Shown in pieces: positions 35,477-44,683 of a stretch of 64,000 nucleotides of DNA. Position numbers and translations under genes: made by a program. Below the pieces are notes generated by a model. The model was given only the letters and a program-made list of their open reading frames with translations, searched no databases and had not been told where the DNA came from. This DNA is from Desulfosarcina ovata subsp. ovata (lineage in GTDB: Bacteria > Desulfobacterota > Desulfobacteria > Desulfobacterales > Desulfosarcinaceae), in contig NZ_AP021879.1 of NCBI RefSeq assembly GCF_009689005.1, forward strand, positions 1,612,001 through 1,676,000. Reading direction: 5' to 3'. The number at the start of each line of letters is the position of its first letter. The stretch's first letter is position 1.

Positions 35477-36796
35477 TTATTCATGCAAGCTGGCTAACGC
35501 ATGGACGCTCTCTTCGAAAGCGGCCGCTTCGTGAATATCCTGTTTTAAATAACGGTTGATGGGATCGATCATCCGGATGGCCATGTCGATTTTCGGGTTG
35601 CTGCCGGCCGCATAGGCACCGATGTTGATGAGATCTTCGGCTTTACGGTAGGTAGCCATAATCTCCTTCACATGCCCGGCATGGTGTTTGTGGTCCAGAT
35701 CGGTAATATCGGCCATGACCCGGCTGATACTTCTGAGAACATCAATTGCCGGGTAGTGGTTCTGGTTTGCCAGGTCACGCGTTAGCACAATGTGGCCATC
35801 AAGGATCGAACGGACGGCATCGGCGATGGGTTCGTTCATGTCATCGCCCTCCACAAGGACGGTGTACAATCCGGTAATGGTTCCGCGCCCGGATGACGTT
35901 CCGGCGCGTTCAAGTAGTTTGGGTAACATGGCAAACACCGAGGGGGTATACCCCTTGGTGGTTGGCGGTTCGCCCAGGGACAGACCGATTTCACGCTGGG
36001 CCATGGCCAGCCGGGTGACGGAATCCATCATCAGATTCACGTGGCGCCCCTGGTCCCTGAAATACTCGGCAATGGCGGTGGCAATAAAACCACCCCGCAA
36101 TCTTACCAGGGGCAAATGATCGGAGGTGGCAACGACCACAACAGACCTTTTAAGTCCTTCTTCTCCCAAATCCTTTTGGATAAACTCATTAAGTTCCCTG
36201 CCCCGTTCGCCGATCAGAGCAATAACGTTCACCTCTGCCGAGGTCTGCCTGGCAATCATCCCAAGAAGAACACTTTTCCCCACACCGGAACCGGCAAAAA
36301 TGCCCATGCGTTGACCACAGCCGATCGTCAAAAGCCCGTTGATGGCACGAATGCCCAGATCCAGCGGTTTGGTAATCCGGTTTCGCAAGAGCGGATTGAC
36401 GGGGTTGGCATAGACCGGATAGGCGTCGTCAATCTGGATCGGCCCCTTTCCGTCGATGGGATTGCCCAGACCGTCGATCACCCGACCCAACATTGCGTTG
36501 CCGACGCCCACCTGTGCTTTTTCTTTCCGCGCGACCACCTTGCAACCGGGCCCCAAACTGCGGATGTCCTCCAACGGCATCATCAGCACCGAATCTTCAC
36601 GGAAACCCATCACTTCCGCACTGACACAGGTTGAGCCGCCATCGGTATGGATATCACAGACACATCCGATCTGAACGGCGGGCCCACTGGTTTCAATCAC
36701 CATCCCAACGATCTTTTTTATCCTTCCTCCCGCCCGGATCAGTGCCGCTGAGTCAACAATGCCATGGTACTTATCCAAAGATAATGCGTTGAACAT
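35477..36796 (-). CDS. fliI: Flagellar export ATPase FliI
   Basis: A 439-residue F1-beta-like ATPase with Walker A 'GIFAGSGVGKSVLLGM', the 'GERGREL' catalytic glutamate region and 'LMMDSVTRLAMAQREIGLSLGEPP' (key: MMDSVTR, the Walker B strand). FliI forms a hexamer with FliJ and FliH and prepares export substrates. The ATG at 36796 was preferred over a TTG six bases earlier. It lies ten bases after fliH. Confidence 0.97.
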   Translation of the reverse strand: MFNALSLDKYHGIVDSAALIRAGGRIKKIVGMVIETSGPAVQIGCVCDIHTDGGSTCVSAEVMGFREDSVLMMPLEDIRSLGPGCKVVARKEKAQVGVGNAMLGRVIDGLGNPIDGKGPIQIDDAYPVYANPVNPLLRNRITKPLDLGIRAINGLLTIGCGQRMGIFAGSGVGKSVLLGMIARQTSAEVNVIALIGERGRELNEFIQKDLGEEGLKRSVVVVATSDHLPLVRLRGGFIATAIAEYFRDQGRHVNLMMDSVTRLAMAQREIGLSLGEPPTTKGYTPSVFAMLPKLLERAGTSSGRGTITGLYTVLVEGDDMNEPIADAVRSILDGHIVLTRDLANQNHYPAIDVLRSISRVMADITDLDHKHHAGHVKEIMATYRKAEDLINIGAYAAGSNPKIDMAIRMIDPINRYLKQDIHEAAAFEESVHALASLHE

Positions 36797-36806
36797 ATTC
36801 AATCAC

Positions 36807-37523
36807 TCAGCTTTCATCAGCGGGTTTGGGCAGTTGATCGATCAATAATGCTTCGATCGTTTTTATCTGCTGGTCGATTCTGGCATCGACATCACCAAGC
36901 TGGGTTTCAATAATGCAGCCACCCTGTTGAATCGTATCGTCCGCTTGGATACGCACGGCCAAATTTCCTTCATCGATCGGAATCAAATCCGATTTTATCG
37001 ATTCAACTGCTTCGATATCTCCAGGATGCAGTCTGATAATCAATTGGCGAGGATCGGCAATTTTCTCCATTGCCATTTTAACCACATGGCTGACAATTGG
37101 TGCATGCTCAATTTCATAACCAATAATTTTTTTAGCGATGGCCAAAGCCAGGCGAACCGTTTCCGTTTCCATCAACTGAATATTCTGTTGGTGGCTGTGA
37201 CCCATTTCCGCGACAGCGGTATTAAATGCCGAGACTGCACTTTCGACGTTTTCCCTGAGGGCGGTGGCGGATTCCGAACGCCCCTGCTCCAGGCCATTGT
37301 TGAATGCCTCTTCGATAACGGCTTGAATATCCTGCTGTTCATTCGCTATAGAGTGCAAGGACGCGATATCGCAGCTGGGTTTGGGGGGGCCGCTGACGAA
37401 GTCATCAGTGCAATGAGCAGATTTGGGTTTCTTTGCGTTACCGGATGGTATTTCAGGAAAATAGTATAGCGCACATGGCTCCCTTGTGGACATCGAATCG
37501 TTTTTGGGTGTATTAGCCAACAA
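36807..37523 (-). CDS. fliH: Flagellar assembly protein FliH
   Basis: A 238-residue protein. The C-terminal V-ATPase E-like part has 'VRLALAIAKKIIGYEIE' and 'IRLHPGDIEAVESIK', as in FliH, and a helical middle has Gly-spaced repeats ('AFNNGLEQGRSE'). FliH links the FliI ATPase to FliN in the C ring. I chose a TTG start at 37523, because GGGGAGGAATTTG lies just before it and gives an 11-base overlap with fliG; the ATG at 37493 has no ribosome binding site. Confidence 0.88.
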   Translation of the reverse strand: MLANTPKNDSMSTREPCALYYFPEIPSGNAKKPKSAHCTDDFVSGPPKPSCDIASLHSIANEQQDIQAVIEEAFNNGLEQGRSESATALRENVESAVSAFNTAVAEMGHSHQQNIQLMETETVRLALAIAKKIIGYEIEHAPIVSHVVKMAMEKIADPRQLIIRLHPGDIEAVESIKSDLIPIDEGNLAVRIQADDTIQQGGCIIETQLGDVDARIDQQIKTIEALLIDQLPKPADES

Positions 37524-38481
37524 ATTCCTCCCCTCCTCTCCCGCTGATCACCAATTCGCCCTTTCGTTCCATATCCTGGACAATCTTGGTGACTTTTTGT
37601 TGCGCATCCGTAACGTCCTTGATCCGGACGGCACCGGAGACCTCCATCTCCTCTTTTAGGATTTCCGCAGCCCGTTGGGACATATTGCGGAATATTTTTT
37701 CCTTCACTTCGTTGGTCGCTGCCTTTAGTGCCACGGCCAGTTCCTGGGACTCTACGGAGCGGAGGACTTTCTGCAACCCGCGGTCATCGACCAGCACAAG
37801 ATCGTCAAAAACAAACATATTCTGCCGAATCTTTTCAGCCAACTCCGGATCGTCTTCCTCGATTTCTTCGATGATCTGCTCGGTAGCGGAGCTGTCGATC
37901 ATGTTCAGGATCTCAGCCAACCGAGGTACACCGCCAGCCTTTTGCGAGGTGGATGTCTCTTTGTTGGCGAGGATCTCTTCAAAAACGTTTTCGATCTCTT
38001 CCAACATGCCCGAGGCGACTTTGTCCAAATTGGCAATTCGATAGGCTACGTCGGCTTTCAGCTCGTCGGGCAACAGTGACATCACCTCACTGGCGATGTG
38101 CGGTTCGATGTGGGCCACCACCAAGGAAATCGTCTGTGGGTGCTCGTTTTGAATCAGTTGGTTGAGAAGGTCCGGGGGGATGGACTGAATGGCTTTGAGT
38201 TTTTTTACCCGTCGCTGATCGGCGCTTTCCTCACCGGCATCGTCTGCCTCAGATGACTTGTTATTCTCGATCTGTTTGGGAGGGGCCGCTTTTTCAAGAA
38301 ATTCACGGGCAACACTCTCAACCAAGGCAGGAGAAATTTCTCCCAATTTGGATTGCAGCTTGAATATCAGGTTCCTCTCAGGCTTGCTGAGCTGGTCGAC
38401 CACCGGCGCAATCGCATCCCATCCCATGGCATGTACAAGGATTGCCGCTTTTAGTGATCCGATTAAATTGCGGGGGTCCAT
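37513..38481 (-). CDS. fliG: Flagellar rotor switch protein FliG
   Basis: A 322-residue switch protein. The middle domain has 'LIQNEHPQTISLVVAHIEP' with the EHPQ motif, and the C-terminal domain has 'LVLVDDRGLQKVLRSVESQELAVALK' (key: DDRxxQxVLRxV) with the charged torque helix and 'FRNMSQRAAEILKEEME'. FliG sits on the MS ring and meets MotA. No clear Shine-Dalgarno is visible before the ATG. It lies 84 bases after fliF. Confidence 0.96.
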   Translation of the reverse strand: MDPRNLIGSLKAAILVHAMGWDAIAPVVDQLSKPERNLIFKLQSKLGEISPALVESVAREFLEKAAPPKQIENNKSSEADDAGEESADQRRVKKLKAIQSIPPDLLNQLIQNEHPQTISLVVAHIEPHIASEVMSLLPDELKADVAYRIANLDKVASGMLEEIENVFEEILANKETSTSQKAGGVPRLAEILNMIDSSATEQIIEEIEEDDPELAEKIRQNMFVFDDLVLVDDRGLQKVLRSVESQELAVALKAATNEVKEKIFRNMSQRAAEILKEEMEVSGAVRIKDVTDAQQKVTKIVQDMERKGELVISGRGGEEFVG

Positions 38482-38565
38482 ATCAATACACTGTTTCGCT
38501 TCGCGTTAATAAGGTTTCCGTTTTTCATGGTGGAAGACATGATCTCGAATCTATAGACTTCAAGA

Positions 38566-40167
38566 TCATGTCTCCTTAAGCCACTCTTTCATCAGTCGGG
38601 TTGAACCGGAGCGGTTCTCCTTGATGACATTTTCCAACTGCCGGGTATAGCTGTTCTCTGTTCCTGCCTCGGCGTAACGCCGCTCCAGCTCCTTAATCGT
38701 CTGCGGCAACTGCTCAAGCATCTGGATCTCTTCGATGGGTGTCGAGGTCAGCCAACGGGCCAGTGGCTTGAGGACAATCATGTATGAAAGTAAGAAGAAA
38801 AGCGCTGCTGCCGAATATTTTATCAGTTCCTGATGCGTCTTGATCGTTTCCAACCAGCCAGCGGTTGCCGGAGCCGCGGCCATTTCAGGTGACAATTGGG
38901 TTTCAAAGGGGATGTTGACCACTTCGATCTTATCTCCCCGGGTAGCATCGTAATCGACGGCACTCTTGACAATGCTCTCCAGTTTGGCCATCTCTTCGGC
39001 GGTCCTTTGAACATATTGCGCCTGCTCTCCTTCGGCGCCTTCCTCAGCCTGCTGGTATGACCCGTCCACAACAACCGCCACGGAGAGTCGCTGAATACTG
39101 CCAACGGGCATGATCTGCCGGTTGACCCGCTTACTCACCTCATAATTTTTCGTAAACTGTTGTTTCTGATTGCCTTTCGCCCCCTTTTGACCGGACACGC
39201 CTGAATTGTTTGGCACAACATTGGATTGGAGCCCGGGGACACCGGATGCCGTAAGGCCAGCACCGTTGACGATAGAGGTGGATGTCTGCTCACTGCGCAC
39301 CACCGAGTTATCCGGCAAGTACAATTCCTCGGTTTTTTCCTGCTGAACAAAATTGAGCAGACAGGAAACTCGGACAATGGCCTTGTCCTGTCCCAGAACA
39401 CTTTCCAGCATGGTCTTGACACGATTCTCCAGAATCCGCTCTTTCTTCTCCTGGAAAGCAAGTTGATTGGAGGTTACCTGGCTGACAGTGGATGTCTCCT
39501 TGAATCCGGCCAGCATTTTTCCGCTGTTGTCGATAACGGTAACATCTTCCGGTTCAAGCCGTGAGACACTCGATGATACCAAATGGACGATCCCCTGAAT
39601 CTGCTCTTTATTCAGATATTTGCCACGCCGCAATTTTACAATAACGGAAGCCGTGGCAGGCTCTTCATCTTCAATAAAAAGGGATCGGGCCGGCATAACA
39701 ATGTGGACCCTCGAATTCTCCACCTCAAGCAACGTGTTGATGGTTCGGCTCAACTCCCCCTGAAGTGCCCGCTGATAATTCACATTTTGGACAAACTCGG
39801 TCATTCCCAGTTCGGTTTCGTCAAACACCTCGAAACCGATTCCATCTCCCCGCGGCAGTCCCTCCGATGCCAGTTCCAGCCGGGTTTCATATATTTTTTC
39901 ATATGGGATAAAAACACCGGTTCCATCCATACTGAGTTGGTAAGGGATCTGCCGTTCGCGCAAACGGGAAACGATCTGGGAAGCGTCTTCCGGAGCGAGG
40001 TTGCTGTAAAGCGGATGCAGGTTTCCGGTCTCGGACCAATTCAACAAAAAAGCAAATCCGGCAATGATGCCGCCAATCAAAATGGCCATGGCTACCAGTT
40101 TGCCGGTGGAAAGTCCTTTAAAGGCCAATTTTATCTGTTGTGGCAAGATAGATGGAAAAAAAGCCAT
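38566..40167 (-). CDS. fliF: Flagellar MS-ring protein FliF
   Basis: A 533-residue protein with two membrane segments (about 24-44 and 445-462) flanking a periplasmic ring-building region. Family motifs include 'LYSNLAPEDASQIVSRLRE', 'VNYQRALQGELSRTI' and 'VSSSVSRLEPEDVTVID'. The C-terminal cytoplasmic tail that binds FliG is present. FliF starts basal body assembly. GAGGAG stands before the ATG. Both a 242-base gap and fliE lie upstream; no sigma-54 site was found in that gap, so it is probably read from the flgB promoter. Confidence 0.97.
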   Translation of the reverse strand: MAFFPSILPQQIKLAFKGLSTGKLVAMAILIGGIIAGFAFLLNWSETGNLHPLYSNLAPEDASQIVSRLRERQIPYQLSMDGTGVFIPYEKIYETRLELASEGLPRGDGIGFEVFDETELGMTEFVQNVNYQRALQGELSRTINTLLEVENSRVHIVMPARSLFIEDEEPATASVIVKLRRGKYLNKEQIQGIVHLVSSSVSRLEPEDVTVIDNSGKMLAGFKETSTVSQVTSNQLAFQEKKERILENRVKTMLESVLGQDKAIVRVSCLLNFVQQEKTEELYLPDNSVVRSEQTSTSIVNGAGLTASGVPGLQSNVVPNNSGVSGQKGAKGNQKQQFTKNYEVSKRVNRQIMPVGSIQRLSVAVVVDGSYQQAEEGAEGEQAQYVQRTAEEMAKLESIVKSAVDYDATRGDKIEVVNIPFETQLSPEMAAAPATAGWLETIKTHQELIKYSAAALFFLLSYMIVLKPLARWLTSTPIEEIQMLEQLPQTIKELERRYAEAGTENSYTRQLENVIKENRSGSTRLMKEWLKET

Positions 40168-40409
40168 CGATACTCCTCAAATCGTATTCAACCGTGTCTA
40201 TAAATCAGTTGCATCAACATTGATCAGGTCACATGCGGTTTTATAGTACTCAAGATAATGTTTTTGGGCTGCGTCATCGGTCGTTGCAGTACTACAATAC
40301 GGCTTCCTCCCTCTGGTCTTGCCAAAAACATTATCCTAAAATCACCAGCAACAAACCCCTGACTTGTCCAATTTTGCCTTGAACTCCGCATGATTGCCGC
40401 TTGCGCGGA

Positions 40410-40712
40410 TTATATGGACATTCTTTTTATTTCATCATAGGCATCGATGAGCTTATTTCTGATCTGCATAACCAGTTCAAAAGAAATCTCAGCCTTCTGC
40501 ATGGCAATCATGGTATTATGAATATCCGTATTTTTTCCGGTCGTCAGATCTTCGATGGCCTGATCCGAGTCAAGCATTTTCTGATTGGTCTCCTTTAGCA
40601 TCTGCTTGACATAACTGCTGAAAGGCGCGGACGATGTCGCCTTGCTCTGGCTGGCAGACGTTTCCAATTGCGGCAGGAGGGATTGTAAATTGGTAATGGT
40701 CAGGTCATTCAT
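40410..40712 (-). CDS. fliE: MS-ring/rod adaptor FliE
   Basis: A 100-residue protein with the FliE signature 'FSSYVKQMLKETNQKMLDSDQAIEDL' (key: F-x5-L-x4-Q-x4-D) and the C-terminal 'ISFELVMQIRNKLIDAYDEI'. FliE joins the MS ring to the rod. The ATG at 40712 overlaps the flgC stop (ATGA); a TTG just before it is less likely. Confidence 0.95.
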   Translation of the reverse strand: MNDLTITNLQSLLPQLETSASQSKATSSAPFSSYVKQMLKETNQKMLDSDQAIEDLTTGKNTDIHNTMIAMQKAEISFELVMQIRNKLIDAYDEIKRMSI

Positions 40713-41149
40713 CAACTTTTTCCGATCTCCAGTGCAGCACTGGCCATATCTTTTGTATTGCGCACAGCGGTGGCGTTGGCCTCAAAGCTTCGGCTGGCCG
40801 AAATCATATTCACCATTTCTTCAACAATATTGACATTGGGCAGCCGAATGTAACCGTTTTCATCAGCATCCGGATGACCGGGATCATATTTTTCGATAAA
40901 CGGTTTCTGATCCTCGATAATGTCGGCAACCTGGACACCGCCCTGGACAGTTCCATTTTGCTCATCAAGTACGGTCTGGAAGTCATCCGCCTGAATGGTT
41001 TCGAAAACAGCGTCCTTGCGCTTATACGGCTCACCCGATTCGGTTCGGGTGGTGTTGATGTTGGCCATATTGCTCGAAATAAGATTCATTCTGAGGCGCT
41101 GGGCGCTCAATCCGGTGGCGCTGATGGACAAGCTGTCAAGAAAACTCAT
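40712..41149 (-). CDS. flgC: Flagellar proximal rod protein FlgC
   Basis: A 145-residue rod protein with 'ISATGLSAQRLRMNLISSNMANINTT' (key: SxxGLxAQRxRMxxxSSNxAN) at the start and 'VNIVEEMVNMISASRSFEANATAV' (key: VxxVEEMxxxI) at the end. The ATG at 41149 follows GGAGGAACC. It overlaps fliE and lies one base after the end of flgB. Confidence 0.97.
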   Translation of the reverse strand: MSFLDSLSISATGLSAQRLRMNLISSNMANINTTRTESGEPYKRKDAVFETIQADDFQTVLDEQNGTVQGGVQVADIIEDQKPFIEKYDPGHPDADENGYIRLPNVNIVEEMVNMISASRSFEANATAVRNTKDMASAALEIGKS

Positions 41150-41150
41150 G

Positions 41151-41579
41151 TTAGTTGGTTCCTCCCTTGATAACATTCTTCAGCCCTTTTAACTTGGACC
41201 CCACAATCTGGGTGGCTGTTTTGTAAAGCAGGCTGTTTCTGGCAAGACGGGTCATTTCAACATCGATATCGACACCGTTCCGGTCCCCTCTCAGCAAAAG
41301 CGGATCCGCTTCACCGGAATCGATATCAGCGGATTGATCATCAACCACAGGCTCTCCGGATAGATGGTTATCGTCGGTCCGTGTCAATGCCGATGGAGTG
41401 CCCACCGACGAGCCTTCCTGAAGTGCTTTTTCGACGTTTATGGAAAAGGGAGCATAATTCGGCGTATCCGCATTGGCAACATTGCTCAGAATCAACTCAT
41501 GCTGGCGTGCCCTGAGGTCCAGCGACCTGGACAGCGTTGATATGGTTCCTCCAAAAAGGTTGAATGCATGATCATCCAT
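41151..41579 (-). CDS. flgB: Flagellar proximal rod protein FlgB
   Basis: A 142-residue rod protein. The conserved 'RQHELILSNVANADTPNYAP' is typical of FlgB, and the C-terminus has 'VDIDVEMTRLARNSLLYKTA'. FlgB is the first gene of the flgB-flgC-fliE-fliF-fliG-fliH-fliI run. GAGGA lies before the ATG, and a sigma-54 promoter candidate lies 35 bases upstream. Confidence 0.96.
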   Translation of the reverse strand: MDDHAFNLFGGTISTLSRSLDLRARQHELILSNVANADTPNYAPFSINVEKALQEGSSVGTPSALTRTDDNHLSGEPVVDDQSADIDSGEADPLLLRGDRNGVDIDVEMTRLARNSLLYKTATQIVGSKLKGLKNVIKGGTN

Positions 41580-41614
41580 AGCGGTCCTCGGTTTAGTAGA
41601 CTATTCTTTGGTTC

Positions 41615-41630
41615 AGCAAATTACATACCA
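41615..41630 (-). promoter_or_regulatory. Sigma-54 promoter for flgBC-fliEFGHI
   Basis: Minus-strand TGGTATGTAATTTGCT has a perfect TTGCT -12 element, GG to GC spacing of ten and four of six -24 matches. It lies 35 bases upstream of the flgB ATG. Confidence 0.75.
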
Positions 41631-41667
41631 TTTCAGTCGCATCTTTTTGAAAAGTGGGTGTGAACCA

Positions 41668-43017
41668 TCATCCGGTACGATCCATCTCCTCGCGGTATTC
41701 ATTTAGTTTGTTTCGCAGGGTCCGGATACTGATCCCAAGCATCTTTGCGGCATGCGTACGGTTGTCCTCTACGGCATTCAAGGTATTGAATATCAGTTCT
41801 TTTTCCATCTCCCTGACCGTCATCCCCGCTTCCAGACTCGGCTTTCGGTTATCGTCTTGAAAAACTTCTTCCATAAACAAATGTTCCGGCAGGAGTTCTT
41901 CACCATGGCCAATCAGCACTCCGCGTTCGATGGTGTTTTCCAGCTCTCGGACATTACCGGGCCATTTTTGCCGGGAAAGAAGTTCCATGGCCGAATCCGA
42001 AATGCGAGTCATTGTGCTTTGATTCTGTTTGCTGAAGCGTTCAAAAAAATGGTTTGCCAGCAGTGGGATGTCGTTATTTCGTTCTCGAAGCGGAGGAATC
42101 GTCAAAGGAATGACACTGATACGGTAGTAAAGATCTTCACGGAACTCATTGGCCATGACTGCCTTTTTGATATTCCGGTTACTGATGGCAATAATTCTGG
42201 CGCCGACCGTTACCGGGCGATTACTTCCCAGCCTGACAATTTCACGCTCTTGAATGGCACGCAGCAGCTTGGCCTGAAGTGGCAACGCCATCTCGGTAAT
42301 CTCATCCAAAACCAACGTGCCGTTGCCGGCACCTTCGAACTTCCCCAGCTTGCGCGAAATCGCACCGGTAAAGGCGCCCTTTTCATGACCAAACAGTTCG
42401 CTTTCGGCAAGCTGTTCCGGTAGTGCCGCACAGTTAACAGCGATATAGGGTTGGTCGTTTCGTTGGCTGTTGGCATGAATGTAAGCGGCCAACAACTCCT
42501 TTCCCGTGCCACTTTCGCCAGTGATCAGAACATTGGCCGTGCTTGGGGCAACTTTTCTGGCAACGTCCAGGACGCGTTGAAGAGACCTATCCTGCGTGAC
42601 AATCGTTTTTTGATTGGAATGATTCCGCTGCGACATAGACGATCTGGGAAGGGTTTCCCGCATCGCCTTATCCATGGCGGCCTTGACAAGATCAATTTCG
42701 AAAGGGTCAACGATAAAGTCGGCCGCACCTGCCTGCATAGATCGAATCACATCCTTGGGCGTGCATGCATTCGAGCCCATTAGAATATAGGTCTTTGGAA
42801 AATCCTGTTTGATTTTTTTGACGAGTTCGATACCGTCCATATCACCCAAAGCCAAGTCGATATATATGATTTGATGCGCCCGGTGATGGAGGCGTTCAAT
42901 TGCCTGATTGGCATCTGAACAAAACTCTGCCTGCACCTCTTTTCTTTCGAACATGCGTCGAAAAATATTTTGCAGTGCGGATTCATTTATCACCAGTAAA
43001 ACGGAAGTCACATCCAT
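41668..43017 (-). CDS. Sigma-54-dependent regulator with degenerate receiver (FlrC/FleR-like)
   Basis: A 449-residue NtrC-family activator. The receiver (1-120) keeps the phosphoacceptor position D54 but has N11-E12 where the acidic pair should be and D104 where the conserved Lys should be. The AAA+ domain (about 135-370) is intact: 'GESGTGKELLAAYIH', the sigma-54-contacting GAFTGA, and 'LVLDEIT'. A Fis-type helix-turn-helix ends the protein ('HAAKMLGISIRTLRNKL'). By position and order it is the FlrC/FleR counterpart that drives basal body and hook operons. No partner kinase is in the window. Its own promoter looks sigma-54 dependent. Confidence 0.9.
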   Translation of the reverse strand: MDVTSVLLVINESALQNIFRRMFERKEVQAEFCSDANQAIERLHHRAHQIIYIDLALGDMDGIELVKKIKQDFPKTYILMGSNACTPKDVIRSMQAGAADFIVDPFEIDLVKAAMDKAMRETLPRSSMSQRNHSNQKTIVTQDRSLQRVLDVARKVAPSTANVLITGESGTGKELLAAYIHANSQRNDQPYIAVNCAALPEQLAESELFGHEKGAFTGAISRKLGKFEGAGNGTLVLDEITEMALPLQAKLLRAIQEREIVRLGSNRPVTVGARIIAISNRNIKKAVMANEFREDLYYRISVIPLTIPPLRERNNDIPLLANHFFERFSKQNQSTMTRISDSAMELLSRQKWPGNVRELENTIERGVLIGHGEELLPEHLFMEEVFQDDNRKPSLEAGMTVREMEKELIFNTLNAVEDNRTHAAKMLGISIRTLRNKLNEYREEMDRTG

Positions 43018-43137
43018 ATCGTCTCTTCAGCCAGGCTGCAGACCTGGAAATGGTATTAACCTTCTTGGATATGAAAAAGATACAAGGCGGCCAACCGCAG
43101 AAAGAAGTCAATTCAATCGTTTGACTGAAAAGTGTTT

Positions 43138-43153
43138 TGCAATTTAGTTGCCA
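43138..43153 (-). promoter_or_regulatory. Sigma-54 promoter for the FlrC-like regulator
   Basis: Minus-strand TGGCAACTAAATTGCA matches the consensus at five of six -24 bases, has a perfect TTGCA -12 element and GG to GC spacing of ten. It lies 120 bases upstream of the regulator start, leaving a leader of about 110 bases. Confidence 0.75.
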
Positions 43154-43318
43154 TGAAACAAGTGATCGTCGGTTGACAACCAATCGCCCTTTAATACTTT
43201 TTATTTCTCTTTTATTACTATAGGTTATAAATAAGACAAAATGAGAAGAGAGGAACTGACAAAACTGACTGCGGGCAGATTAAAATGGGCTAACGTCAGC
43301 ATCTTGACGTCATTCCCA

Positions 43319-43351
43319 AAAAAAAAGCGGGCACGATGCCCGCTTTTTTTT
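43319..43351 (-). terminator. Intrinsic terminator after the FleQ-like activator
   Basis: AAAAAAAAGCGGGCA, loop CGA, TGCCCGCTTTTTTTT: a perfect 15-bp stem with flanking A and T runs, 21 bases after the stop of the activator gene. Confidence 0.9.
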
Positions 43352-43372
43352 GTGTGGGGGAGGAAAAATCGT

Positions 43373-44419
43373 TCAGGCACACTTTTGCAATTCGTAACGT
43401 TTAATTTTTTCAACCAATGTCGTTCGTTTGACATGCAGGAGTTTGGCGGCTTTATTTTTAACCCATTGGGTTTTTTCTAAAGACTGATAAATAAGGCGTT
43501 TTTCGAACTCACTGACCGCTGTGTTCAAACAGATCCCATCACCGGAAATCTCCGGTGCCGCGAAACTGTTCGTGGGGATCTGCGCTCGCATTTTTGGCGG
43601 CAAGTCGTCAATTCCCAGCGATCCCTGCCCCTTTATGACCACCAAGCGCTCCATCAGGTTGGCTAGTTCCCTTACGTTTCCCGGCCAGGAGTGCCGCATC
43701 AGCGCATCCAATGCCTGGGCGGTAATCTGAGTGACTTCCGTTTTCTTTTCCCGGTTGAGCTGGCTGATAAAATGGGAAACGAAATGAGGGATATCGGACA
43801 TTCTTTCCCTTAAGGCGGGAAGTTTGATTGGAATCACATAAAGCCGGTAAAACAGATCCTCCCGAAAGTTGCCTTTCTGAACCTCTTCTTCCAAATCCCG
43901 GTGCGTCGCTGCAATGATTCTGACATCGACGTTTATGGTCCGGCAGCCACCAACCGGTTCAAACTTGCGTTCTTCAAGCACCTTCAGTATTTTTACCTGA
44001 AGATCATGGCTCATATCGCCGATTTCATCCAGGAAGATAGTCCCACCGTTGGCGGCCTCGAACTTTCCGACTTTATTGGCTGTTGCTCCGGTAAAAGCCC
44101 CCTTGATGTGTCCGAAAAGCTCACTTTCCAACAAGTTTTCCGGAATCGCACCACAGTTGATTGATATAAAGGGCTGTTCTTTTCTGTAAGACTGCTTATG
44201 AATGGCGTGGGCGATCATCCCTTTTCCGGTACCGGTTTCGCCATTTATTAATATGGTACTGTCGCTGTCCGCAATGCGCTCCACCAAGCGAAAAATTTTC
44301 TGCATTTTTGGACTATCACCAACGATACCTGTAAAGGCTTCATTCTCATGCATTACTGATACGGATCCCTCGACCACCTTATTTGTACATTCATTTTTAA
44401 TCATTGTTGAGTCTTGCAC
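43373..44419 (-). CDS. Sigma-54-dependent activator without receiver (FleQ/FlrA-like)
   Basis: A 348-residue activator consisting of a short 30-residue leader, an AAA+ domain ('[18 protein letters not shown]', '[15 protein letters not shown]', 'IFLDEIGDM') and a C-terminal Fis-type helix-turn-helix ('[17 protein letters not shown]'). It lacks the N-terminal FleQ domain of Pseudomonas FleQ. The start is GTG at 44419, with a perfect AGGAGG six bases upstream. Sitting at the head of the flagellar locus with no sigma-54 site of its own, it is probably the master activator, perhaps restrained by FlhG; that is inference. Confidence 0.88.
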   Translation of the reverse strand: MQDSTMIKNECTNKVVEGSVSVMHENEAFTGIVGDSPKMQKIFRLVERIADSDSTILINGETGTGKGMIAHAIHKQSYRKEQPFISINCGAIPENLLESELFGHIKGAFTGATANKVGKFEAANGGTIFLDEIGDMSHDLQVKILKVLEERKFEPVGGCRTINVDVRIIAATHRDLEEEVQKGNFREDLFYRLYVIPIKLPALRERMSDIPHFVSHFISQLNREKKTEVTQITAQALDALMRHSWPGNVRELANLMERLVVIKGQGSLGIDDLPPKMRAQIPTNSFAAPEISGDGICLNTAVSEFEKRLIYQSLEKTQWVKNKAAKLLHVKRTTLVEKIKRYELQKCA

Positions 44420-44683
44420 AAAAGGCCTCCTGCTTTTTTATCACATTGTTGGGGAATGCTTTATAGTCAAGCAAAATTGTTGCCGCTTTATTGACGGAGC
44501 GTCAATTATTTCGGCACCATAAAGTCAAAGATCCTCATCCGCTCCATATATTGGGGGCAAACGCAGGCGGAGTCCTTATCTATAGTGGCGGATGCTGCTT
44601 TGCCGTTAATGCCAAGCTTTGTTATTTGACTGAATTGCGAGTTCTAATCTCACGAAAACACACCATTTCAATTACCATATTTT

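Larger units (their letters stand above)
43018..43372. other. Intergenic region between the two sigma-54 activators
   Basis: This 355-base AT-rich stretch has no convincing gene. It contains the sigma-54 candidate for the FlrC-like gene and the terminator of the upstream activator gene. Confidence 0.6.

Noticed and set aside
40168..40409. Search for a sigma-54 promoter in the gap before fliF
   Set aside because: No sequence with GG-N10-GC and acceptable flanks was found; fliF is probably read through from flgB.
44589..44604. CGGATGCTGCTTTGCC as a sigma-54 site for fliC
   Set aside because: GG and GC are ten bases apart, but the -24 element is poor and the site is almost 870 bases from fliC, which has a near-perfect sigma-28 promoter.
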